Source: Clostridia bacterium (GTDB taxonomy: Bacteria; Bacillota; Clostridia; Oscillospirales; CAG-272). From it: a DNA stretch of 41,918 nucleotides. Numbering within the stretch: the stretch's first letter is position 1; every line of letters starts with the position of its first letter. The notes beneath the pieces were generated by a model. The model was not told where the DNA came from. It ran no database searches and saw nothing but the letters and a program-made list of their open reading frames with translations. This document shows, piece after piece, positions 26,506 to 35,054 of the stretch. The position numbers and the translations under genes are program-made. The stretch lies in the NCBI GenBank assembly GCA_017466375.1, contig JAFTUH010000016.1, forward strand, positions 1-41,918, given 5' to 3'.

Positions 26506-29500
26506 TCACAGTTCCTGTTCCGTTTTCTCCGCCTCGTCAAAGGCGTACTTTTCGATTTTCTCCGGCCACGGCTCGTCGTAGGCGCAGCCCTCCAGACACG
26601 AGATCACACCGCCCTCAATGAAGAGCACAAAGCCTGCGCCGTGCTGCCCGTCATTCAGCGTGGCAGAGACTTTTCCAAGCGTCAGATTGACGTCCTTGCC
26701 CAGCGAATACGGTACAGTCACACCGTAGAACGTGGTGCAGAACCCGTGTCCCGTGAATTTGCGGTCGGCAACGACTACGCTTCTGTATTGCCGGCACAGG
26801 TTTTCCTCATACTCGGGTACTTCCTTGAAGATGCGGTGGATGACGGCTTTTTCAAAGGCGATAAAATCTGCCGTATCCCTGTGTCCTTCCTTGACCAGCC
26901 GGCGGATCTCGTCGTAACCGGCGTAGAGACAGTCCTCGCGCACGTCTGCAGGCATTGTGCCGCGTTTGAGCCAAGCATGCACGATGCGCAGACGTGAGTA
27001 ACAGTTTTCGGTGTTATAGAAGCAGTACCGCATAAGCTCTTCGGAGATGCCGTCCGCCTCTGCCGCAATCAGCCGCTCGGCTGTCTGCCGACAAAAGTTT
27101 CGCATCGGGTACGGTGCTTCCTTTGCCATTCTTTCCAGATATGCACCGTCCTTGGGGACGTAGTTGTTTTCAAACGCAATGACAGCGTAAGAACACAAGT
27201 TTTTGCCTTCTGCCGTATACAGCCGTTCGCCCCAAGCGCGGACAGCCGGATGGCGCAGATGCGCGAGGAAGATATAGAGCTCAGCGATTTCCGGCGGGAG
27301 AAATCCCGTTTTCGGATCTGTGTCGGTGTTTTGCTCGGCTATTTCAATCAGCGGTGTCGGATCAAGAGGGAATACGGGCGCTTTCTTTTTGTCCACACGC
27401 GACGTGCGGATGCCGAAATTGAAGGGGGCAAGAAGACCGCCGAGTTTTTTCGGATCTTTTTCCTTGACGATCTCCTCGGCAAATGCGCGCACCAGCGAAT
27501 CGGGCGCGTCAAGGAATGCTTTCGACACGGCATAATACGACTCGGAGTTTTCGACCTTGACGGTGAGCAGATCGGCAAGCGTAAGATTCTCCTTGGCGGG
27601 CGTAAGGGACGGATCATGAAGTGAAGTTGTATTGTGTGCAAGCAGTTTTTGGCCGTTTCGGTGTTCTGCGGCGATCTGTTCGAGCAGGCGGAGCAGCGTT
27701 TCGTCGTTTCTCACGAGTCCTAAGACAGGATTGAATTTTACAGAGAGAAACGGGGCGTCGGTATAGTCGTACAGATCCGCGATGTCCAAAAGAATTTCTT
27801 TTGCCCGTGCCTCCCCGCCGTGCAGCTCATGTACCTGTGATTCAGCGGCACAGGTAAAGAGGTGCGCGAGGTGGGAGGCATCGCCGTCGGCGCCTGCTTT
27901 TTCGTATTTGACAAGACCGTCGTAGGCGGTTTTGTACATTTCCTCCATAATTGCGCGCACTTCTTCCTCGTATCCGAGGCGGAGCAGAAGCGGCAAAGAC
28001 ACCAGCTTGCGGCCTTCTTTCAGATAGGAAAACAAAAGCGGCGTAATTTCGGCAATAATGGAGTCGCTGTCGGGAAACAGGCGGATCAGCTCAAACAGAT
28101 ACGCATCAAAGGTAGGAGATATCCATTTTCCTGTCAGTGCGCTTTGATCTGCTATAAAGCTTACGAGTGCCTTGCGGTACGGGGCTTTGTCTTCCGCCTT
28201 GCATACGGTGAGGATCGCGCGGCCGAGACCTTTGGAGATATCTTCGGCAAATTCGCAAACCTTGTCAACGACAACCTCTGCGTCTGCCTTTGCAGCCATC
28301 TCGCGGATTTTTTCGTGGGCATCCCATCGGCAGTCCGCAAGAATGTCGTCAATCCTACTGCCCGAGGCAAGGGTCGCCTCCATAACGGTCGGACGGATGT
28401 GGTAATCCGCCATGTAAAAGATGTCCTTCACAAGAGCGGGAGCAAGGCGTACGTTGTTTTTCTTCATCTGCTCAGAGAGGCAGCGGAGACACGCAGTGCA
28501 GAGAGACTCGTCACCCGTTTTGTGTGAGAGATTCAGAAAGGCGAGGATGTCTTGGATGTCATCCGGCTCGAAATTCGCCGCCCACACCATACGGCACGCC
28601 AGCTCTTTCAACATGTAATCCGACTTTTCGTCCAAGAGGATTTTCTTGCCGAGCTTTTTCACCCGCGGATCGGTTACGACCGAAAGAAACGAGCAGAGCT
28701 GTAAATGGATATAATACTCTGGGTTGTTTTCATACATGCCTCCCGCAATGATTTCCATTGCCTCGGCTTTTTCGAGGATCGGCGTTACGTCCAATGGAAA
28801 ATGCGTGTATATCCGCTTGTGCGGCGTGACGGTCGTAGGCGCAAAGAGGGAAAGATAATATACTCCTTTTTCATTCTCAAAGTTGTCAAGTGCCGCCTGT
28901 GCTACGGCGCGCACCGTTTCCTCGGATGCCACGGTGAGAGAGTGATGCATTCGCAGAAACTCAGTGGGGCTGCAGCCGGGCTGCCGCGTCCTCTCATACG
29001 AGGAGAGGAACTCTTCTGTGCTGATATTCGGCTCTGCAGTTGGCAGACGCCTTGCATGTTTTGTTATACGTTTTCGTATTTTGTCGCCGAATCGGTGTTC
29101 TGCCTCGATCTCTGTAAGGAGCGTGTCCAATTCTTCCTCACCAAGAGGGTAAAATGTAGTCAGCACGCCGGATTTGTGCGGCAGGATTGGTTCGTCGGCG
29201 TACGCATACAGCTCTGCCATGTCGAGGAGCAGTTTTTTCGCAACGGTGCGGTCTGCGTGCAGTCCGCGCATATAGGCACAGATCAAGCCGAAATACGCGC
29301 TGACAGGCAGGGCGCCTTGATTCGAATTGTCCGTTTTTATATACTCGATCAGATCGGTATATGCTTTCTCATAGTGCACATTCAGAATGTCCGTGATCTT
29401 TTCCGTGTATCCGAGCGTGCGAAGAAGGGAAATTTCTTTACACGCCATGGGCAGGTACGGAAGAATGTTTTTATCGGAAAACTTTTTAAGGAGCGTTCCT

Positions 29501-31947
29501 ACAATTTCCGACAGTACCTTGTCAGAGTCGGGGAAACATTCGATCAGGTCTCTGTCATACGTGCCGAGAGGGTGTGGGATTATGGAGTTGTTTGTCAGAA
29601 GCGACACGATTCGTTTTTTATAAGGCTCTTTGTCCTCTGCATTCCGCACGGTAAGGATGGCACGGCCGTGTCCCCTTTTGTAATCGGTTTCGAACTGCAG
29701 AAGCTCTTTTTTCACCTTGTGCGTGTCTACGGCGCGTCTGGTTCGCTCGCACGCGTCGTAGCGGCACTCCTCAAAAATATCCTCCGTCATCATGCCGCTT
29801 TCCGCCAGTGCTTCCGCCAGTTGGGGGCGGATGCCGTACACACTTGTGTTGTGGAGCGCATACGGCACAAGCTCCATGGGAAGCCCCGGCGTCTTTTTGC
29901 GGATCAGTTCGGCGAAGAGTTCAAACGGCTCCGCGTCTGTGCTGTTCAAGAGGATCTCGGAGAAGCGTGCCTTGTCACTCGGTTCGTAATTGAGAAACCG
30001 CATAACGATGCCGCGGCGCTTGAAAAAATCGGCGTTTGGCTCGTTCGGGAATGCCTCTGCAAGCTGCAAAAGCTTTTCGCCGAGCGCTCTGATCGGGGGA
30101 TTCTGCAAGCAGGACAGCACCTCGAAGAAGCACGTCTCCTCATAGGTGAGCTTGTTTTGGCAGTTTTCAAGAATCCGCTCGGCTTCGCGGATCAGCGGAT
30201 CGGGGTCCAGCGGAAATACGGGATGTCCCTGCGGATGTGTAGTGCTTGCGAAGAAGGACAAAAGATATGCTTTGCGCTTTGGATCTGCTTCGTCAAGTGC
30301 AGCGTGGGCAATCTCCGTGTGCACCCACGGCGGTGAGGAGGCAAACGCATCAAAGAGGGCAGGGTATTCCGTATCGAAAAATCCTTCGCGTGACAAAATA
30401 TCCTCTGCCGTGATCGGGGGAGCGATGGATTTCTTTTTAGGGAAATCCTTGTGTACGTCCAGCTTTTTCCCAAAGGGGTGCTCGGCTTCCACACGCCTCA
30501 GAAGAGGCAAAAAGCGCGCTTTCCCGATGCCTGCCACCATGGAGAAAATCGGATTGTTTTTTTCGGGCACGGGCGGATGCTCGCTGTATTTATAAAGATC
30601 CGCTATGTCGGAAAGAATGCGGAAAAGCCTGTCGTCATCACAGTCTGTATACTGCGCATACTGACCGAGGGCGCGCGCCGCCGATGTGTAGCGGGTGGCG
30701 ACGGCATCCGTATCCTCGCTGTCATTTCCACTTTTCAGCCGTTCGACCAGTATGGCGTATGCCTGCGCGTATTCCCCCTCCAGCTGGGCGAGGGCATCCT
30801 CTTTGTATCCCAGTTCACTGAGCAAAGGGAGCGCGAAAAAGCACTTGCCTTCTTTGATGCGGGCAAGGAGTCCTTCGGCGATTTTTCGTGCAAGTACCTC
30901 GCTGTCGGGAAAAGCTTCGATCAGCGTTTTTTCATAGAATCCGTATGTGCGGAGGTGTTTTTCGTTCCCGAGCAGGAAATCGACGAGCACCTTGCGGAAG
31001 GAGGATTTCTCCTCTTCTTTTCTGAGCATGAGTACGGCACAGCCGAGTCCGCCCTTTACATACTGCTCAAATTCGCGCACTCGCTCGGCGAGCGCACGGT
31101 ACGCGTTTTCGTGGCGGAGACGGTTGTCGTAGGAGTCCTTGCGATACTGCAGAGGGGATTTGCCGAATCGCTTTTTGAACGCGCGGATATAGTAGTTCGG
31201 ATCGGTGAATCCGTATTTTTCGGCGATCTGCGTGATCGGTACGGAGGTGAACAGGAGATCGGGGCGGCTCACATTCAGCCGCTGCTCCAAAACATACTGC
31301 GCAGGTGTCATGCCTGTCATGGATTTGACCATTTCGGTAAGCGTCGTGCGGTTGGTGTGGAAATAGCGCGACAGGGCAGAGAGGGAGAGATCCTTGTCGA
31401 GATTTTCGCGGATGTAATGAAGCACCTCGTCTTCTTTCAGGTCTCCCGAGGCACAGTATGCTCTTTCCGCTATCTGCAGAATGGTGATCAGAGCGGAGCG
31501 CGTATTGCATGACCACATGACGTCCGTATCATGATCGTTTACGTGGATCTTTGCCCGCTGAAAGTGTGTTTGCATCATGTCATATTCGTGCTCTGTCAGC
31601 TGCAGAATGCCAATATATTCTGTGTTTCGGGTGCGGAACAGATGAAAGTCGGGGTATCCGTGCCGTGCACGCATCTCCTCATATATCGGCATGCCGATGA
31701 TCTCGTGATTCAAATTTACGTTGTAGAAAAACGGCAAAAATTGCAGATTGATCGCCTCGTGCTGTCCGCCGTGTACCGCTACGGTATCTTCCACGCTCAG
31801 ACAGAGTAGAAAGCGTCCCGTGAGATAGCAGCGGACGCCGTTCAGCGTCAGTGTGAGTGCGTCGGCGTTTATAAGAATGAGCGAATACATTGTATCGGAT
31901 GACACGATATCTGTCTTTATGTCGATCAGTGTTTTTTCGTATTTCAT
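26506..31947 (-). CDS. giant AraC-family regulator with three long alpha-helical repeats
   Basis: An 1813-aa protein. Residues 1-170 form an AraC-type sensory N-terminus. Residues about 175-272 are the double helix-turn-helix (LSLSALSRYFHTNRTTLTEM and VPITQIAEKYGFTDPNYYIR, ending FGKSPLQYRK). After that come about 1450 residues in three related blocks starting near 291, 750 and 1234. Each opens with a GLG/GHG-A-x-L-x-V segment, followed by F/CFPDS and a regular alternation of amphipathic helices like HEAT/ARM solenoids. A short beta-rich C-terminus ends the protein. Typical AraC regulators are 250-350 aa. AAAGGAGG lies eight bases before the ATG at 31947. It heads a three-gene operon and may sense a protein or peptide partner through the solenoid; that is inference. 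Confidence 0.88.
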   Translation of the reverse strand: MKYEKTLIDIKTDIVSSDTMYSLILINADALTLTLNGVRCYLTGRFLLCLSVEDTVAVHGGQHEAINLQFLPFFYNVNLNHEIIGMPIYEEMRARHGYPDFHLFRTRNTEYIGILQLTEHEYDMMQTHFQRAKIHVNDHDTDVMWSCNTRSALITILQIAERAYCASGDLKEDEVLHYIRENLDKDLSLSALSRYFHTNRTTLTEMVKSMTGMTPAQYVLEQRLNVSRPDLLFTSVPITQIAEKYGFTDPNYYIRAFKKRFGKSPLQYRKDSYDNRLRHENAYRALAERVREFEQYVKGGLGCAVLMLRKEEEKSSFRKVLVDFLLGNEKHLRTYGFYEKTLIEAFPDSEVLARKIAEGLLARIKEGKCFFALPLLSELGYKEDALAQLEGEYAQAYAILVERLKSGNDSEDTDAVATRYTSAARALGQYAQYTDCDDDRLFRILSDIADLYKYSEHPPVPEKNNPIFSMVAGIGKARFLPLLRRVEAEHPFGKKLDVHKDFPKKKSIAPPITAEDILSREGFFDTEYPALFDAFASSPPWVHTEIAHAALDEADPKRKAYLLSFFASTTHPQGHPVFPLDPDPLIREAERILENCQNKLTYEETCFFEVLSCLQNPPIRALGEKLLQLAEAFPNEPNADFFKRRGIVMRFLNYEPSDKARFSEILLNSTDAEPFELFAELIRKKTPGLPMELVPYALHNTSVYGIRPQLAEALAESGMMTEDIFEECRYDACERTRRAVDTHKVKKELLQFETDYKRGHGRAILTVRNAEDKEPYKKRIVSLLTNNSIIPHPLGTYDRDLIECFPDSDKVLSEIVGTLLKKFSDKNILPYLPMACKEISLLRTLGYTEKITDILNVHYEKAYTDLIEYIKTDNSNQGALPVSAYFGLICAYMRGLHADRTVAKKLLLDMAELYAYADEPILPHKSGVLTTFYPLGEEELDTLLTEIEAEHRFGDKIRKRITKHARRLPTAEPNISTEEFLSSYERTRQPGCSPTEFLRMHHSLTVASEETVRAVAQAALDNFENEKGVYYLSLFAPTTVTPHKRIYTHFPLDVTPILEKAEAMEIIAGGMYENNPEYYIHLQLCSFLSVVTDPRVKKLGKKILLDEKSDYMLKELACRMVWAANFEPDDIQDILAFLNLSHKTGDESLCTACLRCLSEQMKKNNVRLAPALVKDIFYMADYHIRPTVMEATLASGSRIDDILADCRWDAHEKIREMAAKADAEVVVDKVCEFAEDISKGLGRAILTVCKAEDKAPYRKALVSFIADQSALTGKWISPTFDAYLFELIRLFPDSDSIIAEITPLLFSYLKEGRKLVSLPLLLRLGYEEEVRAIMEEMYKTAYDGLVKYEKAGADGDASHLAHLFTCAAESQVHELHGGEARAKEILLDIADLYDYTDAPFLSVKFNPVLGLVRNDETLLRLLEQIAAEHRNGQKLLAHNTTSLHDPSLTPAKENLTLADLLTVKVENSESYYAVSKAFLDAPDSLVRAFAEEIVKEKDPKKLGGLLAPFNFGIRTSRVDKKKAPVFPLDPTPLIEIAEQNTDTDPKTGFLPPEIAELYIFLAHLRHPAVRAWGERLYTAEGKNLCSYAVIAFENNYVPKDGAYLERMAKEAPYPMRNFCRQTAERLIAAEADGISEELMRYCFYNTENCYSRLRIVHAWLKRGTMPADVREDCLYAGYDEIRRLVKEGHRDTADFIAFEKAVIHRIFKEVPEYEENLCRQYRSVVVADRKFTGHGFCTTFYGVTVPYSLGKDVNLTLGKVSATLNDGQHGAGFVLFIEGGVISCLEGCAYDEPWPEKIEKYAFDEAEKTEQEL

Positions 31948-31974
31948 GATGGCTACCTCCTTTTGGGTGACTTT

Positions 31975-32004
31975 ATTATACCATATGGGGAAAATGGCTG
32001 TCAC
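31975..32004 (-). promoter_or_regulatory. promoter of the giant AraC operon
   Basis: On the minus strand, GTGACA (31999-32004), 18 bases and TATAAT (31975-31980), 28 bases before the start. A second TATAAT lies at 32062-32067 with a 13-bp palindrome AACAGATTCTGTT (32078-32090) near where its -35 would be, a possible regulator site. Confidence 0.65.
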
Positions 32005-32111
32005 GGAAAATATACTGCAAAAATCGGACTATTTACAATGCGGATCGCAGTCTGTGTAATCATTATACCATATACAGAACAGATTCTGTTGAATTTTAGT
32101 TGAATTATTGC

Positions 32112-32150
32112 AAAAAATCAGGACGCTTCCTTACGGAAACGTCCTGATTT
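32112..32150 (-). terminator. terminator of the tRNA-Pro unit
   Basis: On the minus strand, an 11-bp stem AAATCAGGACG/CGTCCTGATTT with a shorter inner TCC/GGA pairing and a run of six T, directly after the tRNA 3' end. Confidence 0.85.
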
Positions 32151-32153
32151 ATA

Positions 32154-32230
32154 TGGTCGGAGTGACTGGATTCGAACCAGCGGCCTCTTGGTCCCGAACC
32201 AAGCGCTCTACCGAACTGAGCCACACCCCG
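32154..32230 (-). tRNA. tRNA-Pro (CGG)
   Basis: A full 77-nt cloverleaf with encoded CCA. The acceptor CGGGGTG pairs with CACTCCG, the D-arm is GCTC/GAGC, the anticodon stem CTTGG/CCAAG surrounds loop TTCGGGA (anticodon CGG), and the T-arm carries TTCGAAT. A terminator follows. It is preceded in the same transcript by a duplicated 5' part of itself. Confidence 0.95.
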
Positions 32231-32366
32231 ATTTTTTGCTATATTCAATTAGTTGGTGCATTCACTGCTGAAAGCACCGCGCTTCGCTTACGCTCGCCGA
32301 GATTACGATCTCGCCTCGCCTTCGCTCGACTGCTGCTTCCGCCACCGGCGGCGCAGTTTCGCTCAC
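32231..32366 (-). repeat. hairpin-rich spacer between the partial and full tRNA-Pro
   Basis: This 136-bp stretch holds several hairpins, including CGAGAT/ATCTCG at 32298-32313 and a GGTGC/GCACC stem, plus GCGA-type repeats. No gene is seen. It may be a repeat element inserted at the tRNA. Confidence 0.55.
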
Positions 32367-32389
32367 CTACCGAACTGAGCCACACCCCG
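32367..32389 (-). pseudogene. truncated tRNA-Pro 5' copy
   Basis: These 23 bases repeat exactly the acceptor 5' strand and most of the D-arm of the full tRNA-Pro, then diverge. A D-stem can still form with a GAGC just downstream. It lies between the tRNA promoter and the intact gene. Confidence 0.75.
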
Positions 32390-32404
32390 TCAAAATGCTT
32401 GTAT

Positions 32405-32433
32405 ATTGTATCACGTTTTCGCCCGCTTGTCAA
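32405..32433 (-). promoter_or_regulatory. promoter of the tRNA-Pro unit
   Basis: On the minus strand, TTGACA (32428-32433), 17 bases, TACAAT (32405-32410). Transcription starts just before the truncated copy. Confidence 0.8.
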
Positions 32434-32482
32434 GGGGATTTCCAAGAATCTTTTCTATTTTTGAGAAATTTTCATCCCTTTA

Positions 32483-32511
32483 TTGCTTTTTCTCCCGTAT
32501 GGGGGTATAAT
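32483..32511 (+). promoter_or_regulatory. promoter of the deacetylase pair
   Basis: TTGCTT (32483-32488), 17 bases, TATAAT (32506-32511), about 50 bases before the start codon. Confidence 0.65.
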
Positions 32512-32561
32512 ATTCCTGTTATGTAATTTTAATCGTCAGATTCGGAGAGGAGGTGTGCGCC

Positions 32562-33617
32562 GTGCGCCGTCGGAAACGGATGTCCCCACGCTTGCTGTTT
32601 TGCTTTGTTTCTGTTCTGCTGCTTTGCGGCATGATTGCTATGCCGGAGCTGCAGGAGCCTACGCTGTACCGTGCCGAGATTCTTTCCCGTACGAATCAGA
32701 CAACGCTGCACACCCGAGCGGCTGTGGGCGGTTTGCAGGCGCCTGCGCTTTCCTCCGTGATCGAGCCGCCTGCCGAGACGGAGAAGGAGCCGCCTGTTGC
32801 AGGGAATATCCTCGGTCTGATGTACCACGATCTCACGGAGAATGAGGCGAACACGTCCGCATGGACGACGATGCCGGAGAAATTCCGTGCCGATATGACC
32901 GCGCTTTTGGAGGCAGGCTATCAGCCCCTTTCCCTGGAGGATTACGCGGCAGGGAATATCCGGCCCGGGCAGGATTATTTCGTCGTCACGTTTGACGACG
33001 GATACGAGGCGAATCTCACGATGGCGCTGCCGATTCTCACCGAGCTCAGCGTGCCGGGGACTGTTTTCGTGATCACGGGCAGTGTGACGGCGGACGGACA
33101 CATGACGTGGGATCAGCTGCGCGAGCTGACTGCGTCCGGCGTTGTTACCGTCTACTCGCATACGGAGACGCATATGAAGGCGAACGAGAACACGTCACAG
33201 GCGTTCCTTGCCGATGAGCATACCGCATGGGCGCAGATTGAGGAGAATCTTGCCCCGGCGATGAAGGCGATGGCGTATCCGCACGGCGCGTATACGAGAG
33301 AAACGATGGAGGCGCTTGCCGCGGAAGGGTACGCTGTCTTTGCGGTGCAGGACGTTCCGTGGTGGTACACGGTCGGGAATGAAGCCGGCGTACAGATCCT
33401 GCTGCGGTATAACGTGGCGTATGAATCGGATATTCTTTCCATAGCGGAATTGAGCCGGAGCCGCGCCGGATTGCCCACGATTGCGGAGGCGACAGCGATC
33501 CGTGCGGAGGCGGCCGCGGCAGAACGGGCGGCAAAGGAAGCGCAGAGACGCGCATGGATCGAGTACGCGAAGGCGGCGATCCGCGCGGAGGGCGAACGGT
33601 CGGAGAAAACGAAATGA
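32562..33617 (+). CDS. polysaccharide deacetylase, membrane-anchored (CE4)
   Basis: A 351-aa NodB-homology deacetylase acting outside the cell on peptidoglycan or another N-acetylated glycan. An N-terminal signal anchor (LLFCFVSVLLLCGMIAM) precedes a short linker and the catalytic domain, which has TFDDGY (catalytic base and metal Asp), SHTETH (metal histidines) and YPHGAY. About 45 C-terminal residues form a charged Ala/Arg/Glu-rich helix absent from its neighbour. The GTG at 32562 is preferred because AGGAGG lies eight bases upstream; GTG 32553 and ATG 32580 are alternatives. The catalytic domain is a close duplicate of the next gene. Confidence 0.88.
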   Translation: MRRRKRMSPRLLFCFVSVLLLCGMIAMPELQEPTLYRAEILSRTNQTTLHTRAAVGGLQAPALSSVIEPPAETEKEPPVAGNILGLMYHDLTENEANTSAWTTMPEKFRADMTALLEAGYQPLSLEDYAAGNIRPGQDYFVVTFDDGYEANLTMALPILTELSVPGTVFVITGSVTADGHMTWDQLRELTASGVVTVYSHTETHMKANENTSQAFLADEHTAWAQIEENLAPAMKAMAYPHGAYTRETMEALAAEGYAVFAVQDVPWWYTVGNEAGVQILLRYNVAYESDILSIAELSRSRAGLPTIAEATAIRAEAAAAERAAKEAQRRAWIEYAKAAIRAEGERSEKTK

Positions 33618-33625
33618 TGCGGAAC

Positions 33626-33666
33626 AAACGGTCTCTTTCTCCGTCAAAGGGAAAGAGGCTGTTTTT
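33626..33666 (+). terminator. terminator/attenuator between the two deacetylases
   Basis: A 14-bp stem with two wobbles (AAACGGTCTCTTTC with GAAAGAGGCTGTTT) and a T-run. It ends just before the ribosome site of the second gene, so it may reduce rather than abolish read-through. Confidence 0.7.
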
Positions 33667-33684
33667 CAAAAAGGAGACTGTTTT

Positions 33685-34452
33685 ATGAAACGATTTTTGT
33701 GTGCGGTGCTTGTGCTTTGTGCGGTGCTCCTTGCGGGGTGCACGCCGAGAACGCCCGTGCCGGGCAACGTGCTCGGGCTGATGTACCACGATCTTACAGA
33801 GAATGAGGCGAATACGTCTGCATGGACGACAACGCCTGAGAAATTCTGTGCGGATATCACAACACTGATGAATGAGGGATACATCCCGCTTTCGCTGGAG
33901 GATTACGCCGCCGGCAATTACAGTGATACGGAGAACTATTTCGTCGTCACGTTCGATGACGGATATACGTCGAATCTCACGCTGGCACTGCCGATCCTTT
34001 CCGCGCTTGGCGTGCCCGCCTCCGTTTTTGTGATCACAGAGCTGACGGGAACGGACGGATACATGACGTGGGATCAGTTGCGCGAGCTGACTGCGTCGGG
34101 ATGGGTTACCGTGTATTCGCATACGGAGACGCATCTGAAAGCGAGCGAGTGCGAGGAAGCGGTCTTTCTTGCCGATGAGCATACCGCGTGGGGGAAAATC
34201 GAGGAGAATCTCGCCCCGCAGATGAAGGCTCTGTCCTACCCGCATGGCGCATTCACGCGCGAAACGATGGAGACACTCACGAAAGAGGGATACGCCGTGT
34301 TCACCGTGCAGGACGTGCCGGACTGGTACGTCGAGGATAACAAAGCAGGCGTGCGGATCCTGCTCAGATACAACGTGGCGTACGAGGCGGATGTGCTGGA
34401 GCTTTGCGAGCTGAATCGCGTGCGTGCGGACACAGCGAACGGCGAGAAATGA
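33685..34452 (+). CDS. polysaccharide deacetylase, lipoprotein (CE4)
   Basis: A 255-aa paralogue of the preceding gene. It begins with a lipoprotein signal (LVLCAVLLAGC) in place of the signal anchor and has the same catalytic motifs TFDDGY, SHTETH and YPHGAF. Long segments such as NVLGLMYHDLTENEANTSAW are nearly identical between the two, showing a recent tandem duplication. It lacks the charged helical tail. AAGGAG lies eight bases before the ATG. The predicted site of action is the outer membrane-wall space; the exact substrate is not predictable. Confidence 0.88.
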   Translation: MKRFLCAVLVLCAVLLAGCTPRTPVPGNVLGLMYHDLTENEANTSAWTTTPEKFCADITTLMNEGYIPLSLEDYAAGNYSDTENYFVVTFDDGYTSNLTLALPILSALGVPASVFVITELTGTDGYMTWDQLRELTASGWVTVYSHTETHLKASECEEAVFLADEHTAWGKIEENLAPQMKALSYPHGAFTRETMETLTKEGYAVFTVQDVPDWYVEDNKAGVRILLRYNVAYEADVLELCELNRVRADTANGEK

Positions 34453-34533
34453 GAAAACGTACGGACAAAAGAAAAGGGATTGCCCAAAGGCTATGTACGC
34501 TCAAGGACAGTTTTTGATCTTAAAAAGAATATC

Positions 34534-34794
34534 TTATTTACCGATAAAAATGACAGAGAACATTTTACGCTCTCTGTCATTTTTTTGTTTTTTTGCTGTA
34601 TTATCTTTACTTGCAGCAATATTTTCTTCTTTGGTTTGAATATAACATTCGGGAAAACAAAGTAAAAAGCAATCACACTCGTCGCAACAGCACGCAAAAC
34701 CCTGCTCGCCGTTACCAAGGCAACCGGCAGGCTTTCCCGGTGAAAGCTCAATATCGGTAATGTCTATGATCTTTTCTTGAATGTTCTTGTTCAT
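34534..34794 (-). CDS. small Cys-rich protein (86 aa)
   Basis: Not a family I can name. The first half, IIDITDIELSPGKPAGC followed by a dense cluster GFACCCDECDCFLLCFPEC, has eight Cys within about 28 residues, suggesting metal binding, disulphides or a modified peptide. The second half is Lys/Asn-rich and may be a poorly conserved tail running into the convergent terminator. The ATG at 34794 follows GGGGGAT with short spacing. It lies 20 nt downstream of a UUCG terminator that ends a predicted structured RNA, so expression may depend on read-through of that terminator. No modification enzyme lies next to it. Confidence 0.6.
   Translation of the reverse strand: MNKNIQEKIIDITDIELSPGKPAGCLGNGEQGFACCCDECDCFLLCFPECYIQTKEENIAASKDNTAKKQKNDRERKMFSVIFIGK
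34546..34586 (+). terminator. terminator after the deacetylase pair
   Basis: An 11-bp stem AAATGACAGAG/CTCTGTCATTT followed by seven T on the plus strand. It overlaps the 3' end of the convergent small Cys-rich gene. Confidence 0.8.
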
Positions 34795-34813
34795 ATATCC
34801 CCCATCAGCAAAT

Positions 34814-34843
34814 AAAAAAGGTGCGCAACCGAAGCCACGCACC
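34814..34843 (-). terminator. UUCG-capped intrinsic terminator
   Basis: On the minus strand, GGTGCGTGGC-TTCG-GTTGCGCACC forms a 10-bp stem (three wobbles) with a C(UUCG)G tetraloop, followed by TTTTTT. Confidence 0.85.
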
Positions 34844-35019
34844 GAAAAATGCAAACTCCAAGTTGTCGCCAAACGAACTTATACGCCGATAGATATCACA
34901 CCATCAAACGGGAGTCGCATTTTTACCAAATGGATTCGTTTAATGGTATGCACAAAAAGGGTATAATTATCCCTTAAAGAAAAGTATACCTCTCAGCGCG
35001 ATTATTAAGTTCGTTTGGC
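34814..35019 (-). ncRNA. candidate structured RNA or leader with 14-bp closing helix
   Basis: A promoter at 35026-35054 would start transcription at about 35019, exactly at the 5' strand of a perfect 14-bp helix GCCAAACGAACTTA (35006-35019) pairing with TAAGTTCGTTTGGC (34868-34881). The 124 nt enclosed contain further pairings, such as a GCAT-ACCA stem with TGGT-ATGC and an AAGGG/CCCTT hairpin. The RNA ends in a UUCG-capped terminator. It matches no riboswitch class I know by eye and could be a stand-alone RNA or a riboswitch-like leader of the Cys-rich gene. Confidence 0.55.
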
Positions 35020-35025
35020 ACAATT

Positions 35026-35054
35026 ATTATATCACAAATTTGTGGATTTGTAAA
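35026..35054 (-). promoter_or_regulatory. promoter of the candidate structured RNA
   Basis: On the minus strand, TTTACA (35049-35054), 17 bases, TATAAT (35026-35031). Confidence 0.75.

Noticed and set aside
28705..30336. Long plus-strand frame (543 codons) opposite the giant AraC gene
   Set aside because: A shadow of the minus-strand gene, which has a clear helix-turn-helix and homologous repeats in its frame.
32108..32464. Plus-strand frame over the tRNA-Pro region
   Set aside because: It translates the complement of the tRNA and its duplicated part; this is a common spurious protein call over tRNA genes.
34868..35019. 14-bp inverted repeats read as ends of a small transposable element or a second invertible segment
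   Set aside because: There is no target-site duplication, no nearby recombinase and no promoter between the repeats. The promoter just outside and the terminator downstream fit an RNA closing helix better.
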